Shown: positions 34,609-44,098, numbered from the stretch's first letter. The stretch is DNA of 64,000 nucleotides from Nocardia alba NBRC 108234 (GCF_001612665.1 NZ_BDAX01000009.1:310001-374000), one strand, 5' to 3'. A program made the numbers and translations. Notes: a model not told the origin generated them from the letters alone.

Positions 34609-35349
34609 TCAGGGGGCCAGGTTCACTACCCAGTTCTCGTCTTGCCAGTTGATCTTGGTGGTGCCGTCGTAGATCGACGGCGTGGCGGACTTGTTGCCGG
34701 TGCGGGCGTCGAGGTCGGCGAGGTTCTTCGCGGCGGCGGCCTTGGCGGCTTCGGACTGGGTGCTGTTGTTGATGCAGGCGGCGACCGATTCCGGGGCGCC
34801 GGATTCGGTGGCGATGGTGGCCAGGGCGGGGTTGCTCAGGTCGGAGCCGCCTTCGGCGGGCTGCTTCTTCGTGAACAGGGTTTCGTGGAACTTGCTGTAG
34901 GTGGGGCCCGAACCCGCTTGGGCGACACAGAGATTCGCGGCCGTCGCGCGGGTGGAGTAGTCCTTGCTCTTGGACTGGGGGTCGAGGAAGGTGACGAGGT
35001 GGTAGTTCACCGCGAGCTTGCCTTCGTCGATCTTCTGGGCCAACTCCTGGCCGTAGGCGGTTTCCATCGCGCCGCACGCGGGGCAGATGGGGTCTTCGAA
35101 AATGTCGACCGTCTCGGTAGCGTCGGGGCGTCCGAGGCGGATGACCCCCTCGGGGGTGACGCTGACCTGCACAGCGGCCTCGCGGACCGGCCCGTAGCCA
35201 TCGTTGCGGGTGGCGGGCGGCGGCTCCGCGCTCCACTTGTAGACGGCGAACACGATCAACCCGATGAGAACGACCGCCACCGCGGCCAGCGCGTAGGTGG
35301 TGTTGCTGGAAACGGGGCGCGGATTGTGCGAAGAACCGGCTGTGCTCAC
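34609..35349 (-). CDS. Membrane-anchored DsbA-like thioredoxin-fold protein
   Basis: A 246-residue protein with one N-terminal transmembrane segment (residues ~19-37) and an extracytoplasmic thioredoxin fold with an inserted helical domain. The active site is CPAC (Cys89, Cys92) in FEDPICPACG, and the cis-Pro position is ATPSIY. Such proteins oxidise or isomerise disulfides in exported proteins. The start is a GTG at 35349. It follows the MFS gene by 65 nt on the same strand, so it may be co-transcribed. Confidence 0.9.
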   Translation of the reverse strand: MSTAGSSHNPRPVSSNTTYALAAVAVVLIGLIVFAVYKWSAEPPPATRNDGYGPVREAAVQVSVTPEGVIRLGRPDATETVDIFEDPICPACGAMETAYGQELAQKIDEGKLAVNYHLVTFLDPQSKSKDYSTRATAANLCVAQAGSGPTYSKFHETLFTKKQPAEGGSDLSNPALATIATESGAPESVAACINNSTQSEAAKAAAAKNLADLDARTGNKSATPSIYDGTTKINWQDENWVVNLAP

Positions 35350-35414
35350 CCGTCCACTCTGCCTCGAGTCGTCGGCGGCGCGCCGCCCGGGCAGGCCGAC
35401 ATTGCGCTGACCTG

Positions 35415-36746
35415 CTACTGCGGCCGGTGGTAATCGCTGGGTCGACCGGCGGGAACCATGCCGTCACGGACCACCGGCTTACCGTCGGGGCTGCCGTCGC
35501 AGGCGCATTGTGGGTCGATGCCGTCGCCCGCGTGATCGGGGTGCTCCGGATCGTCGGGGTGCGCGATTCGCGAGGGCTCGGGGGTGAACACCCACACCAC
35601 CGCCGACACCGCCAGCACCGCTCCGGTCACGGCCATGCCCACCCCGAACGAGGTGTGTTCGGCCAACCAGCCGATGACGATCGGGCCGAGCACGGTGCCC
35701 AGATCGGCCGACATCTGGAACGCGGCCAGCACCGGACCACCGCGGGCTCGCGACCCGATCACATCGGCCAGCGCCGCCTGCTGCACCGGACTGAACATCC
35801 CCGAACCAAGGCCCGCGATGAACGACGCGACGAAGAACCACGGCAGCGTCGGCGCGAACCCGAGCGCCCCGGTGCCGAGCGCGCAGATGACGGACCCGGC
35901 GATCAGGAACGGTTTTCGGCCGAGCCGGTCGGAGAGCCTGCCCGAGGCGAACAGCACGGCCGCGTTGCCCGCGGCGAACACCGTCAACGCGACACCGGCC
36001 ATGCCGACTTCCTGATGCAGTGTTTCCACGACCAGCAACGGAACGAACGCCATCCGCACACCGAAAACCGCGATGCCACCGGCGAAACTCGACAGCAACA
36101 CCGCCCGATAGGCGGGCTCGGCCCACCCCTGCCGGAACGTGAATTCGACAGGCTCGGCGCCGTTGCCGGGCGCGAGCACCGGCGATTCGCGCAGCCCGGC
36201 GAACACGATCACACACACCACGAGCAGCGCGGCCATGTAGATGACAAACGGCGCGCGCAGCCCGAAACCGGCCAGGCTACTGCCGGCCAACGGCCCGAGC
36301 AACGACCCGATCAGGAAACTGGTCGAGTAGACCCCCGACACCCGGCCGCGCGCGGCGGGCGGTGACACCCGGATGATCAGCGCCATCGACGACACGGTGA
36401 ACATCGTGGACCCGATGCCGCCGAGCGAACGCAGCACCAGCAGTTGCCAATACGTCTGCGCCAGCGCGCACGCCCCGGTCGACAGCGCCACGATCATGAT
36501 GCCCGCCAGGTAGACCCGTCGCTCCCCCAGCTTCTGCACGAGCCGACCGCTGGCGGGCGCGAACAGCAACCGCATCAACGCGAACGCGCTCACGATCGCC
36601 GACGCTGCCGCGATGCCGACCCCGAATTCGCGGGCGTACTGCGGTAGTACGGGCGCGACGAGGCCGAACCCGATCGCGATCACGAAAGCGGCCGCGATCA
36701 GGACCCAGATCTCGGCGGGTAGCCGGACTTTGGCGGGGGCGCTCAC
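35415..36746 (-). CDS. MFS transporter (drug-efflux type)
   Basis: A 443-residue, 12-TM major-facilitator protein. It contains the loop 2-3 motif GRLVQKLGERRVYLAG and the repeated loop 8-9 motif GRLSDRLGRKP. The GTG start overlaps the phosphoglucomutase stop (GTGA), which excludes the much longer frame to 37370. The last ~50 residues are a hydrophilic His/Asp/Pro-rich tail (HPDDPEHPDHAGD) with two Cys, unusual for MFS proteins and a possible metal-binding tail. The substrate is unknown. Confidence 0.9.
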   Translation of the reverse strand: MSAPAKVRLPAEIWVLIAAAFVIAIGFGLVAPVLPQYAREFGVGIAAASAIVSAFALMRLLFAPASGRLVQKLGERRVYLAGIMIVALSTGACALAQTYWQLLVLRSLGGIGSTMFTVSSMALIIRVSPPAARGRVSGVYSTSFLIGSLLGPLAGSSLAGFGLRAPFVIYMAALLVVCVIVFAGLRESPVLAPGNGAEPVEFTFRQGWAEPAYRAVLLSSFAGGIAVFGVRMAFVPLLVVETLHQEVGMAGVALTVFAAGNAAVLFASGRLSDRLGRKPFLIAGSVICALGTGALGFAPTLPWFFVASFIAGLGSGMFSPVQQAALADVIGSRARGGPVLAAFQMSADLGTVLGPIVIGWLAEHTSFGVGMAVTGAVLAVSAVVWVFTPEPSRIAHPDDPEHPDHAGDGIDPQCACDGSPDGKPVVRDGMVPAGRPSDYHRPQ

Positions 36747-38380
36747 CCGCCCAGCGCCTGATTCACCATCTCCTCGGCGGCGGCCTGGACCTGGGTGAGA
36801 TGTTCGGGACCGAGGAACGACTCGGCGTAGATCTTGTACTTGTCCTCGGTGCCGGAGGGACGTGCGGCGAACCAGGCGTTTTCCGTGGTCACCTTCAGCC
36901 CGCCCAGCGGCGCGCCGTTGCCGCGCGCGGTGGTGAGGATGCCGGTGATCTCCTCGCCCGCGATCTCGGTGCCGGTGACGGCCTCCGGCGTCAGGCTCGC
37001 GAGCTGGGCCTTCTGCTCGCTGGTGGCGGCGGCGTCGATGCGCGCGTAGGCGGGGCTGCCGTACTGGCGTTCCAGTTCGCCGTATCTGGCCGAGGGGGTC
37101 TGGCCGGTGACGGCGGCGATCTCGGCAGCGAGCAGGGCGAGCAGAATGCCGTCCTTGTCGGTGGTCCAGACGGTGCCGTCCATCCGCAGGAAGGACGCGC
37201 CCGCGCTCTCCTCGCCACCGAAAGCCAAACTGCCACTGAACAATCCGGGCACGAACCATTTGAATCCGACCGGCACCTCGTACACATCCCGCCCGAGGAC
37301 ACCGACCACGCGGTCGACCATGGACGAGGTGACGACGGTCTTGCCGATCTTGGTGAGCCCGTCCCACCACATCCGGTTCGCGACCAGGTATTCGATCGCG
37401 ACGGCGAGGAAGTGGTTCGGGTTCATCAGGCCACCGTCGGGGGTGACGATGCCGTGCCGGTCGGCATCGGCGTCGTTGCCGGTGGAGATGTCGTAGTCGT
37501 CCTTGATCCCGACCAGGGCCGCCATGGCGTGGCGCGAGGACGGGTCCATCCGGATCTGACCGTCGCTGTCGAGGGTCATGAAACGCCAGGTGGGGTCGAC
37601 GAACGGGTTGACCACCTCGAGCTCGAGATCGAAGCGCTGACCGATCTCCTCCCAGTAGTCCACGCTCGCGCCGCCCATCGGGTCGGCGCCCATCCGGATG
37701 CCCGCGCCGCGAATCGCGTCCAGGTTCAACGCGTTCGGCAGGTCGCCGACATACTGGTCGAGGTAGTCGTAGCGCTCGACGTGGGTGCTCATCGCCCGAT
37801 CGAGCGAGACCCGTTTGACCCCGGCCAGGCCGCCGCGCAGCAGTTCGTTGGCACGGGCGGCGATGGCGTCGGTGGCTTTGGTGTCGGCGGGGCCGCCGTG
37901 CGGGGGGTTGTATTTGAAGCCGCCGTCGCGCGGGGGGTTGTGCGAGGGGGTGACCACGATGCCGTCGGCCTGGTGTTTGGTGCCGCCGCGATTGTGGTTC
38001 AGGACGGCGTGACTCAGGGCGGGCGTGGGAGTGTAGCGGCCGCGGGCGTCGATCACCGCGGTGACGTCGTTGCCCGCCAGGACCTCCAGCGCGGTGGTCC
38101 AGGCGGGTTCGGACAGGGCATGAGTGTCGCGCGCGAGGTAGACCGGGCCGGTGATGTCACGGGTGGCGCGGTATTCGACGATCGCCTGCGTCATCGCCAT
38201 GACGTGGGCCTCGTTGAACGCGCTGTCCTCGCTGGACCCACGATGGCCCGAGGTGCCGAACACCACCTGCTGGCTCGGCTCGTCCGGATCGGGGACGAGG
38301 CTGTAATACGCGGTGACCAGGTGGGCGATATCCACCAGGTCGGTCGGGCGGGCGGGCCGTCCGGCGCGATCGTGGGCCAT
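36743..38380 (-). CDS. pgm: Phosphoglucomutase (alpha-D-glucose phosphate-specific)
   Basis: A 545-residue enzyme, the length of E. coli Pgm (546). It interconverts glucose-1-phosphate and glucose-6-phosphate and feeds glycogen, trehalose and cell-wall sugar nucleotides. Key sites are the phosphoserine loop TPSHNPP, the Mg2+ loop GNDADADRHG, the sugar-binding GGEESAG and the phosphate-binding RPSGTEDKYK near the C-terminus. ATG 38380 gives the family-typical N-terminus. It sits 47 nt downstream of the second fluoride-channel gene and overlaps the MFS gene. Confidence 0.96.
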   Translation of the reverse strand: MAHDRAGRPARPTDLVDIAHLVTAYYSLVPDPDEPSQQVVFGTSGHRGSSEDSAFNEAHVMAMTQAIVEYRATRDITGPVYLARDTHALSEPAWTTALEVLAGNDVTAVIDARGRYTPTPALSHAVLNHNRGGTKHQADGIVVTPSHNPPRDGGFKYNPPHGGPADTKATDAIAARANELLRGGLAGVKRVSLDRAMSTHVERYDYLDQYVGDLPNALNLDAIRGAGIRMGADPMGGASVDYWEEIGQRFDLELEVVNPFVDPTWRFMTLDSDGQIRMDPSSRHAMAALVGIKDDYDISTGNDADADRHGIVTPDGGLMNPNHFLAVAIEYLVANRMWWDGLTKIGKTVVTSSMVDRVVGVLGRDVYEVPVGFKWFVPGLFSGSLAFGGEESAGASFLRMDGTVWTTDKDGILLALLAAEIAAVTGQTPSARYGELERQYGSPAYARIDAAATSEQKAQLASLTPEAVTGTEIAGEEITGILTTARGNGAPLGGLKVTTENAWFAARPSGTEDKYKIYAESFLGPEHLTQVQAAAEEMVNQALGG

Positions 38381-38427
38381 GGTGGGTGTTCCCTTCCGTG
38401 TCGGCTGCGCGCGGCTGGTCATGATGA

Positions 38428-38790
38428 TCATGCGCACAACCACTGGGTCAGGGACGCGGCGGCATACACCGCGGCCAGGCTCGCCGCGACGCTGATCACG
38501 ACATTGCCCACGGCGTACACGTAGGCGCCCTCGGTTATCAGACGGATCGTCTCGTAGCCGAATGTGCTGAACGTGGTCAGCGCACCACAGAAGCCGGTTG
38601 CCGCGAACGCCAGCAGCGCACTGCCCACACTCGCGCCGATCAAACCCCCGAGCAACGCCGAACCGACAATGTTAACGGTTAGCGTCCCCCACGGCAGCCC
38701 AGTCGGAAACCACGCCGACATCCGCCGGTCGATCAGGTACCGGGCGGGCGCCCCCAGCATGCCACCGGCCATCACCAGCGCCACCGTCAT
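38428..38790 (-). CDS. crcB: Fluoride channel subunit CrcB/Fluc (second gene of the pair)
   Basis: A 120-residue, four-TM protein with the Fluc signatures GxxxRY (APARYLIDR), the TLTVNIVGS helix and the pore motif GALTTFSTFGYE. Fluc channels passively export fluoride. Split paralogues like this and the gene upstream usually form antiparallel heterodimers. ATG 38790 gives the normal length; an in-frame start at 38817 would add nine residues. Confidence 0.94.
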   Translation of the reverse strand: MTVALVMAGGMLGAPARYLIDRRMSAWFPTGLPWGTLTVNIVGSALLGGLIGASVGSALLAFAATGFCGALTTFSTFGYETIRLITEGAYVYAVGNVVISVAASLAAVYAAASLTQWLCA

Positions 38791-38854
38791 GGCGCGCCTC
38801 CCTCTGCGGGAGGCCACATCTCGACCATCGGATGGCCCCCTTCCGTCGTCGAAT

Positions 38855-39271
38855 TCATGTGGACCCCCACCGCGCGACCCATCGGGTCGCGATCATGGCG
38901 ACGGCCACGGCACCGAGTGCCGCGAGCACCGACAGGCCGAGGTAGGCGAGGGCCGTGCCCGTCGCGCCGGTGCCGATGAGTCTACGAATCTCGAGGCTAT
39001 AGGTGGAGAAAGTCGTGAAGCCCCCCAGCACACCGATTCCCAGGAAGGGCCGCACCAGTTTCGGGGCTTCCCACAGTTCGGTGACCACGACCATCAGCAC
39101 CCCGATCGCGAAGCAGCCGAGCACATTCACCGTCAATGTCGACCACGGGAACCGGCCGGGTTGGACCGGCCACCAGTGCCCGACGCCGAAACGGGCGGTG
39201 GCGCCGAGTCCGCCACCCACCGAGATCGCCGCGAGGACGGCCGGATCGAGCGCCGGGGGTCGCGATGCCAT
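38855..39271 (-). CDS. crcB: Fluoride channel subunit CrcB/Fluc (first gene of the pair)
   Basis: A 138-residue, four-TM Fluc subunit with [20 protein letters not shown] and the pore motif [14 protein letters not shown] 39271 lies 8 nt after GGGAGG, so I prefer it to the upstream in-frame ATG 39316. It runs in the same direction as the second crcB, 64 nt away, and most likely forms the heterodimeric channel with it. No fluoride-riboswitch consensus could be recognised upstream. Confidence 0.93.
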   Translation of the reverse strand: MASRPPALDPAVLAAISVGGGLGATARFGVGHWWPVQPGRFPWSTLTVNVLGCFAIGVLMVVVTELWEAPKLVRPFLGIGVLGGFTTFSTYSLEIRRLIGTGATGTALAYLGLSVLAALGAVAVAMIATRWVARWGST

Positions 39272-39390
39272 GCGTTCGCCTCCCGTTGGCCGATCCGTGT
39301 GGTGGTCGTCGTTCATCGTATCGAGACCCACCGACACCCGGGCGAGCGGTGCGCTCAGCGGCAAACTCCCAGCAGCCTCGACGGACGAAC

Positions 39391-39429
39391 GACGATGGCC
39401 CGAACCGAGTGTCGGTTCGGGCCATCGTC
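39391..39429 (-). terminator. Terminator of the DHA2-type exporter gene
   Basis: A perfect 18-bp stem (39391-39408 with 39412-39429) closes a 3-nt loop. It lies 17 nt after the exporter stop on the minus strand, without a U-run. It separates the exporter from the crcB unit. Confidence 0.8.
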
Positions 39430-39446
39430 GGCGCGGGTGTACCGGG

Positions 39447-40940
39447 TCAGTGCGCGAGCACCGGCTCACCTTCGGCCGGGGCGGGCACGGTATTCGGCAT
39501 GATCGCCGCGATCACGATCGCGCCGAGCACGAAAGTGGCCGTCGCCCACCAGAAGCTGGTGGTGTAGCTCTCGATCGCGCCCTGGGCCACCGTGAGCGGA
39601 CCGGGCTGATGCGACGACACATAGTCGGTCATCGCCGAGGCCGCGATGGTGCTGAGCAGCGCGGTGCCGATGGAGCCGCCGACCTGCTGGCTGGTGTTGA
39701 CCATCGCCGAGGCGACGCCGGCGTCCTCGTGCTGCACACCCGCCGTCGCGCCCTGGAACGCGACCGACATCGCACCACCGAGGCCGAGGCCGAGCAGTAC
39801 CAGCGCGGGCAGGATGTGGGTGACGTAACCCGAGTCCAGACCGATCCGGGTGAGCCACAGCATGCCCGAGGCGGCGATCAGGAAGCCACCACTGATGACG
39901 ATCTTCGGGCCGACCCTAGGCAGCAGCAGCGACGGCGCGGTGGTCGAGGAGACCACCATGCCCGCCACCATCGGCAGGAAGGCCAGACCGGTGACGATCG
40001 GCGTGTACGCCAGGGTGAGCTGCATGTAGAAGGTGAGGAACAGGAAGATCGCGAACATCCCGATGCCCATGACGAACACGGTCAGGTAGGACGCGCCACG
40101 GGTACGGTCGGCGACGATGCGCAACGGCAGCAACGGGTGCGCCACCTTGGTCTCGATCCAGACGAAGGCCGCGAGCAGCACGGCGCCACCGAGGAGGAAG
40201 GCCAGTGTGGTCGGGTCGCTCCAGCCGTTGGACTCGGCGTGCGAGAAGCCGTACACGATGCCGAACAGCGCGGCGGTGACGGTGACGGTGCCGTACCAGT
40301 CCAGCTTGGGACGCGAGGTCGACGTGTGCTTGGCCAGCAACAGCACCGCGCCGACGAGTGCCACGGCGGCGAAGATCAGGTTGACATACATCGCCCAGCG
40401 CCACGACGCCCATTCGGTGAGCACGCCACCGAGCAGCAGGCCGATGGCACCACCCGCGCCTGCGACGGCACCGAAGATGCCGAACGCCTTGGACCGCTCC
40501 CCCGGTTCGGTGAAGGTGACCGTGAGCAGGGAGAGCGCGGCGGGCGCGAGCAACGCGCCGAAGACACCCTGGCCGACGCGGGCCGCGACGAGCATCTCGA
40601 AGCTGGAGGCCGCGCCGCCGATGGCCGAGGCCACCGCGAAGCCGACCAGGCCGACGATGAAGGTGTTGCGGCGACCGAACAGATCGCTGAGCCTGCCGCC
40701 GAGCAGCAGGAGGCTGCCGAAGGCGAGGGCGTAGCCGGTGATGACCCATTGCCGGTCACCATCGCCGAAGCCGAGGTCGGCCTGGGCCGCGGGCAGGGCG
40801 ATATTGACGATCGTCGCATCGAGCACGACCATCAGCTGGGCGATACCGAGTACGGCAAGCACCCACCAGCGCAGGGCGTGCGAGCCGCGGCGACCGGTGT
40901 CCGCGGGGCTCTGCGGCCCCTTGTCGAGTGTGGTGGTCAT
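39447..40940 (-). CDS. MFS drug exporter, DHA2 family (14 TM)
   Basis: A 497-residue transporter of the EmrB/QacA group. It shows the motif A loop [14 protein letters not shown] and helix 1 with [13 protein letters not shown], the motif D1 signature of 14-TM drug/H+ antiporters. ATG 40940 follows GGGGAG; the longer frame to 41138 crosses the regulatory region. It is divergent from a TetR gene with two repeated operators between them, the standard arrangement for an inducible multidrug exporter. Confidence 0.95.
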   Translation of the reverse strand: MTTTLDKGPQSPADTGRRGSHALRWWVLAVLGIAQLMVVLDATIVNIALPAAQADLGFGDGDRQWVITGYALAFGSLLLLGGRLSDLFGRRNTFIVGLVGFAVASAIGGAASSFEMLVAARVGQGVFGALLAPAALSLLTVTFTEPGERSKAFGIFGAVAGAGGAIGLLLGGVLTEWASWRWAMYVNLIFAAVALVGAVLLLAKHTSTSRPKLDWYGTVTVTAALFGIVYGFSHAESNGWSDPTTLAFLLGGAVLLAAFVWIETKVAHPLLPLRIVADRTRGASYLTVFVMGIGMFAIFLFLTFYMQLTLAYTPIVTGLAFLPMVAGMVVSSTTAPSLLLPRVGPKIVISGGFLIAASGMLWLTRIGLDSGYVTHILPALVLLGLGLGGAMSVAFQGATAGVQHEDAGVASAMVNTSQQVGGSIGTALLSTIAASAMTDYVSSHQPGPLTVAQGAIESYTTSFWWATATFVLGAIVIAAIMPNTVPAPAEGEPVLAH

Positions 40941-40982
40941 AACTCCCCTAGTAGGTCTGCGGATGGTTTCAGGTGGCATAAT

Positions 40983-41043
40983 CGGAGACACCGCCTCCGC
41001 TTCAAACGAAGCTACCAGAGTAACGGAGAAACAACCTCCACTT
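40983..41043. promoter_or_regulatory. Two copies of a TetR operator between exporter and regulator
   Basis: CGGAGACACCGCCTCCGCTT (40983-41002) and CGGAGAAACAACCTCCACTT (41024-41043) share 15 of 20 positions, and each contains a GGAG...CTCC inverted repeat. Their starts are 41 bp apart, nearly four helical turns, so two dimers would bind on the same face of the DNA. Confidence 0.75.
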
Positions 41044-41057
41044 AATCCCCGGATTGA

Positions 41058-41072
41058 TAGGATGTACTTGTG
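41058..41072 (+). promoter_or_regulatory. -10 element for a probably leaderless tetR transcript
   Basis: TAGGAT (41058-41063) precedes the GTG start at 41070 by 6 nt, and no Shine-Dalgarno sequence is present. Transcription would start on or next to the start codon. Confidence 0.5.
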
Positions 41073-41747
41073 AATCACGCCACGACGACTGCCACACCAC
41101 CCCGCAGATTGCGCGCCGACGCCGCGCGCAATCAGCAACGCATCGTCGCGGCCGCCCGTGAGCTATTCGCCGACCACGGTCTCGAGATCACCCTCGACGA
41201 CGTCGCCGAACGCGCGGGAGTCGGCGTCGGCACGGTATACCGGCGCTTCGCGAACAAGAAGGAACTGATCGCCGAGGTCTTCGATCAGCACGTCAAGGAC
41301 TTCGCCGACGCGGCCGACGCGGCCATGAGCAACCCGGATGCCTGGCTCGCGCTCGTCGAGTTCTTCGAGAGCGCGTGCAAACACCTGGCGACCAACCGCG
41401 GCTTCGGCGAGGTCATGCTCGAACTCGAGGAAGATCCGGCCCGTTTCGCCGAGTTGCGCGACCGAATCCAACCGGCGGTCGGGGGCATCATCGATCGGGC
41501 GCGCGCGGCGGGCGCGCTGGACCCCGATATCGCGACCACCGACTTCTTCGCGCTGATCCACATGGTCAATTCCCTGGCGGAGTTCGCCGGGCCGATCAAT
41601 TCCGAAGTGTGGCAACGGTATATGGCTATCGCCCTCAACGGCGTGCGCACCGACGCGGTACCGCGCAGGCCACTACTGGTGGCGCCGATGACCAACGAGG
41701 AAGTCGAGCGGGCCAAGTCCGCCAGCTGCCTCGGGCGCCGTCGCTGA
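41070..41747 (+). CDS. TetR-family regulator of the divergent exporter
   Basis: A 225-residue regulator. The helix-turn-helix region is ITLDDVAERAGVGVGTVYRRF (residues ~40-60) and a helical ligand domain follows. The start is a GTG at 41070. Given the duplicated operators in the shared intergenic region, it most likely represses both the exporter and itself until a drug binds. Confidence 0.95.
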   Translation: MNHATTTATPPRRLRADAARNQQRIVAAARELFADHGLEITLDDVAERAGVGVGTVYRRFANKKELIAEVFDQHVKDFADAADAAMSNPDAWLALVEFFESACKHLATNRGFGEVMLELEEDPARFAELRDRIQPAVGGIIDRARAAGALDPDIATTDFFALIHMVNSLAEFAGPINSEVWQRYMAIALNGVRTDAVPRRPLLVAPMTNEEVERAKSASCLGRRR

Positions 41748-41804
41748 GCCCGAACCTCCCCGGCAAGTAGCGCGCGTCACAGTGCGTCCTCTACTGTTGG
41801 ACAC

Positions 41805-43106
41805 ATGACCAAGAGCACCTGGGTGAACTGGGCAGGCCAGCAGCGCTGCACACCCGCCGTCGTCGCCGCACCGCGTGACGTCGAGGAACTGGCCGCGATC
41901 GTGACCGAATCGGCCGCCGCGGGGCGAACCGTGCGCGTTGCCGGGTCGGGGCACTCGTTCACCGATGCCGTGCTCACCGACGGCACCCTGATCGATCTCA
42001 GCGGTCTGGACCAGGTGCTCGACGTCGACTCCGCCACCGGACGCGTGCGGGTGGAGGCCGGTATCTCGCTGCACGCGGCGAGCCCGCTGCTGCACGCGCA
42101 CGGCCTGGCCTTCCCCAATCTGGGCGACATCGATACCCAGAGCCTCGCGGGCGCGACCGCGACCGCCACCCACGGCACCGGCTCCCGGTTGCGCAATATC
42201 TCGGCGGCACTGCACTCGGTGGAGGTGCTGCGCGCGGATGGCAGCCGGGTGGAGCTCAACGAGCAGACCGATGCCGACGGCTGGAAGGCGGCGCGGGTCA
42301 GCGTCGGCGCGCTCGGCGTCGTCACCGCCGCGACCCTGCAACTCGAGCCGTCGTTCGTGCTGGAGTGCGTCGAGCGGCCGGTGCCACTGGACGAGGTCCT
42401 GGCCGGGATCGACGAATTGGCTGATGGCAGCGATCATTTCGAGTTCTTCGCCTTCGCGCACAGCGGTACGGCGATGACCAAGGCGATCAATCGCGTCGAG
42501 GCGCCCGAGCGACCACGCGGCAAGCTGGGCGAATGGCTCAGCGACATCGTGCTCGCCAACTACTGCTATGACGGTATGTGCCGGGTGGGTCGGCGAATTC
42601 CCGCCGCCATCCCCATGATCCACCGCACGGCCACCCTGGTGGGCAGCAACAACAGGCAGGTCGACCGTTCCTATCGGGTGTTCTCCACCCCGCGTCTGGT
42701 GAAGTTCAACGAGATGGAATACGCGATCCCGCGTGCGCACGCGGCCGACGCGATTCGCGAAATCCTGGAATTGACAAGGCGATTCGACACACCGATGCCG
42801 ATCGAAGTGCGCTGGGTCGCACCCGATGACGCCTTCCTCTCACCCGCGAACGGGCGCGAGACCTGCTACATCGCGGTACATCAGTACCAGGGCATGAAGT
42901 GGGAGCAGTACTTTCGCGCGTGCGAGGCGGTGTTCAACACCTACGACGGCAGGCCGCACTGGGGCAAACGCCATTTCCAGACCGCCGAGACGCTGCGCTC
43001 GCGCTACCCGGACTGGGACCGTTTCACCGCGGTGCGCCGCCGCTTCGATCCCACCGGAGTGTTCGCCAACGACTACGTGCATCGGGTGCTCGGCGCGCTC
43101 GACTGA
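41805..43106 (+). CDS. FAD-dependent sugar-lactone oxidase (D-arabinono-1,4-lactone oxidase family)
   Basis: A 433-residue VAO-type flavoprotein. The FAD-binding PCMH domain includes GSGHSF (His is the usual covalent FAD site), GLDQVLDVD and GATATATHGTGS. The C-terminal ALO domain includes the conserved closing HWGKRH motif. Family members oxidise aldono-lactones or alditols; in mycobacteria the relative is L-gulono-1,4-lactone dehydrogenase. The exact substrate is open. Confidence 0.92.
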   Translation: MTKSTWVNWAGQQRCTPAVVAAPRDVEELAAIVTESAAAGRTVRVAGSGHSFTDAVLTDGTLIDLSGLDQVLDVDSATGRVRVEAGISLHAASPLLHAHGLAFPNLGDIDTQSLAGATATATHGTGSRLRNISAALHSVEVLRADGSRVELNEQTDADGWKAARVSVGALGVVTAATLQLEPSFVLECVERPVPLDEVLAGIDELADGSDHFEFFAFAHSGTAMTKAINRVEAPERPRGKLGEWLSDIVLANYCYDGMCRVGRRIPAAIPMIHRTATLVGSNNRQVDRSYRVFSTPRLVKFNEMEYAIPRAHAADAIREILELTRRFDTPMPIEVRWVAPDDAFLSPANGRETCYIAVHQYQGMKWEQYFRACEAVFNTYDGRPHWGKRHFQTAETLRSRYPDWDRFTAVRRRFDPTGVFANDYVHRVLGALD

Positions 43107-43233
43107 GGTCGTGGGCGGACAGCGGTGTCGCCGGATCGCCCGCACCGTTCCCCGCCGCCGCGTGCTGATGGAATGATGGTGGGCGATATCCGAAGCGCCA
43201 CAAGCACTTCGCCCCTGCGCCGAAAGGGCGACC

Positions 43234-43647
43234 ATGGCCCACACTCCCAGCGTGTTGTTCGTCTGCGTCCACAACGCGGGCCGATCGCAGATGGCGGCGG
43301 GTCTCCTACGCGCCATGGCCGGCGACCGGATCGAGGTGCGCACCGCGGGCAGTGAACCGGCCGCCGAACTGATTCCCGCCGTGGTGGTGGCCATGGCCGA
43401 GATCGGGATCGATATCGCGGGCCGACGGCCGGCACCGCTCACCGACGATGTCGTCGGGCTCTCGGATGTGGTGGTCACGATGGGATGCGGCGAGGTGTGT
43501 CCGTACTTTCCCGGAATCAGCTATCGCGACTGGGTGCTGTCGGATCCGGCCGGGCAGCCCATCGAGGTGGTGCGCGGCATTCGCGACCACCTGCGGATCC
43601 TGATCGGCAATCTGATCGCCGAACTGCTGCCGGTGCCCGCCCGCTGA
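43234..43647 (+). CDS. arsC: Arsenate reductase (low-molecular-weight PTPase fold, mycothiol type)
   Basis: A 137-residue protein with the phosphatase loop CVHNAGRSQ (nucleophile Cys11) and a second Cys pair in MGCGEVC (Cys85, Cys89). The RDWVLSDPAG segment carries the general acid Asp. The sequence fits corynebacterial mycothiol/mycoredoxin-dependent ArsC better than the thioredoxin-dependent form. No arsB, acr3 or arsR is adjacent, so it stands apart from an ars operon. Confidence 0.92.
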   Translation: MAHTPSVLFVCVHNAGRSQMAAGLLRAMAGDRIEVRTAGSEPAAELIPAVVVAMAEIGIDIAGRRPAPLTDDVVGLSDVVVTMGCGEVCPYFPGISYRDWVLSDPAGQPIEVVRGIRDHLRILIGNLIAELLPVPAR

Positions 43648-43699
43648 CACGTCCGATTCGTTCAAGACGCGCCCGCGGTCGGGTGTTTACGCTGCGACT

Positions 43700-44098
43700 A
43701 TGACTCCACAGCTCGATGTCGTATCCGTTGTCGTTTCCGATATGGCCGCCTCGGTGGCCTTCTACCGCAGGCTGGGACTGGTCTTTCCGGACGGTGCCGA
43801 AGCCGAGCCGCATGCCGAGGCCGTGATCGGCGGTGGTCTCCGGCTGGCGCTGGACACCGAGGCGACGATCGCCTCCTTCACGCCGGGCTGGCAACCACCG
43901 ACCGGACCGGGCCGCAGCAGTCTCGCGTTCCGGTGCGCCGATCCGGCCGAGGTCGACAAGCTCTACGCCGAACTCGTCGACGCCGGCTATCACGGCGAAC
44001 TCCCACCGTGGGATGCCTTCTGGGGTCAGCGTTACGCCTCGCTCGCCGACCCCGACGGGCACGGAATCGACCTCTACGCGCCGTTGCCCGCCGAATAG
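43700..44098 (+). CDS. VOC-family (glyoxalase/bleomycin-resistance fold) protein
   Basis: A 132-residue protein of two beta-alpha-beta-beta-beta repeats: VSVVVSDMAASVAFYRRLGL at the start and YASLADPDGHGIDLY at the end. Members bind a metal and act as lyases, dioxygenases or drug-binding proteins; the ligand here is unknown. Its last 25 nt overlap the 3' end of the convergent NUDIX gene. Confidence 0.88.
   Translation: MTPQLDVVSVVVSDMAASVAFYRRLGLVFPDGAEAEPHAEAVIGGGLRLALDTEATIASFTPGWQPPTGPGRSSLAFRCADPAEVDKLYAELVDAGYHGELPPWDAFWGQRYASLADPDGHGIDLYAPLPAE

Noticed and set aside
35415..37370. 651-codon frame that would fuse a long N-terminus to the MFS transporter
   Set aside because: The extra part is the shadow of pgm; the GTG overlapping the pgm stop gives a normal MFS length.
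39272..39446. Possible fluoride riboswitch upstream of the first crcB gene
   Set aside because: No match to the conserved crcB-motif elements could be seen; the strong hairpin there is the terminator of the exporter gene.
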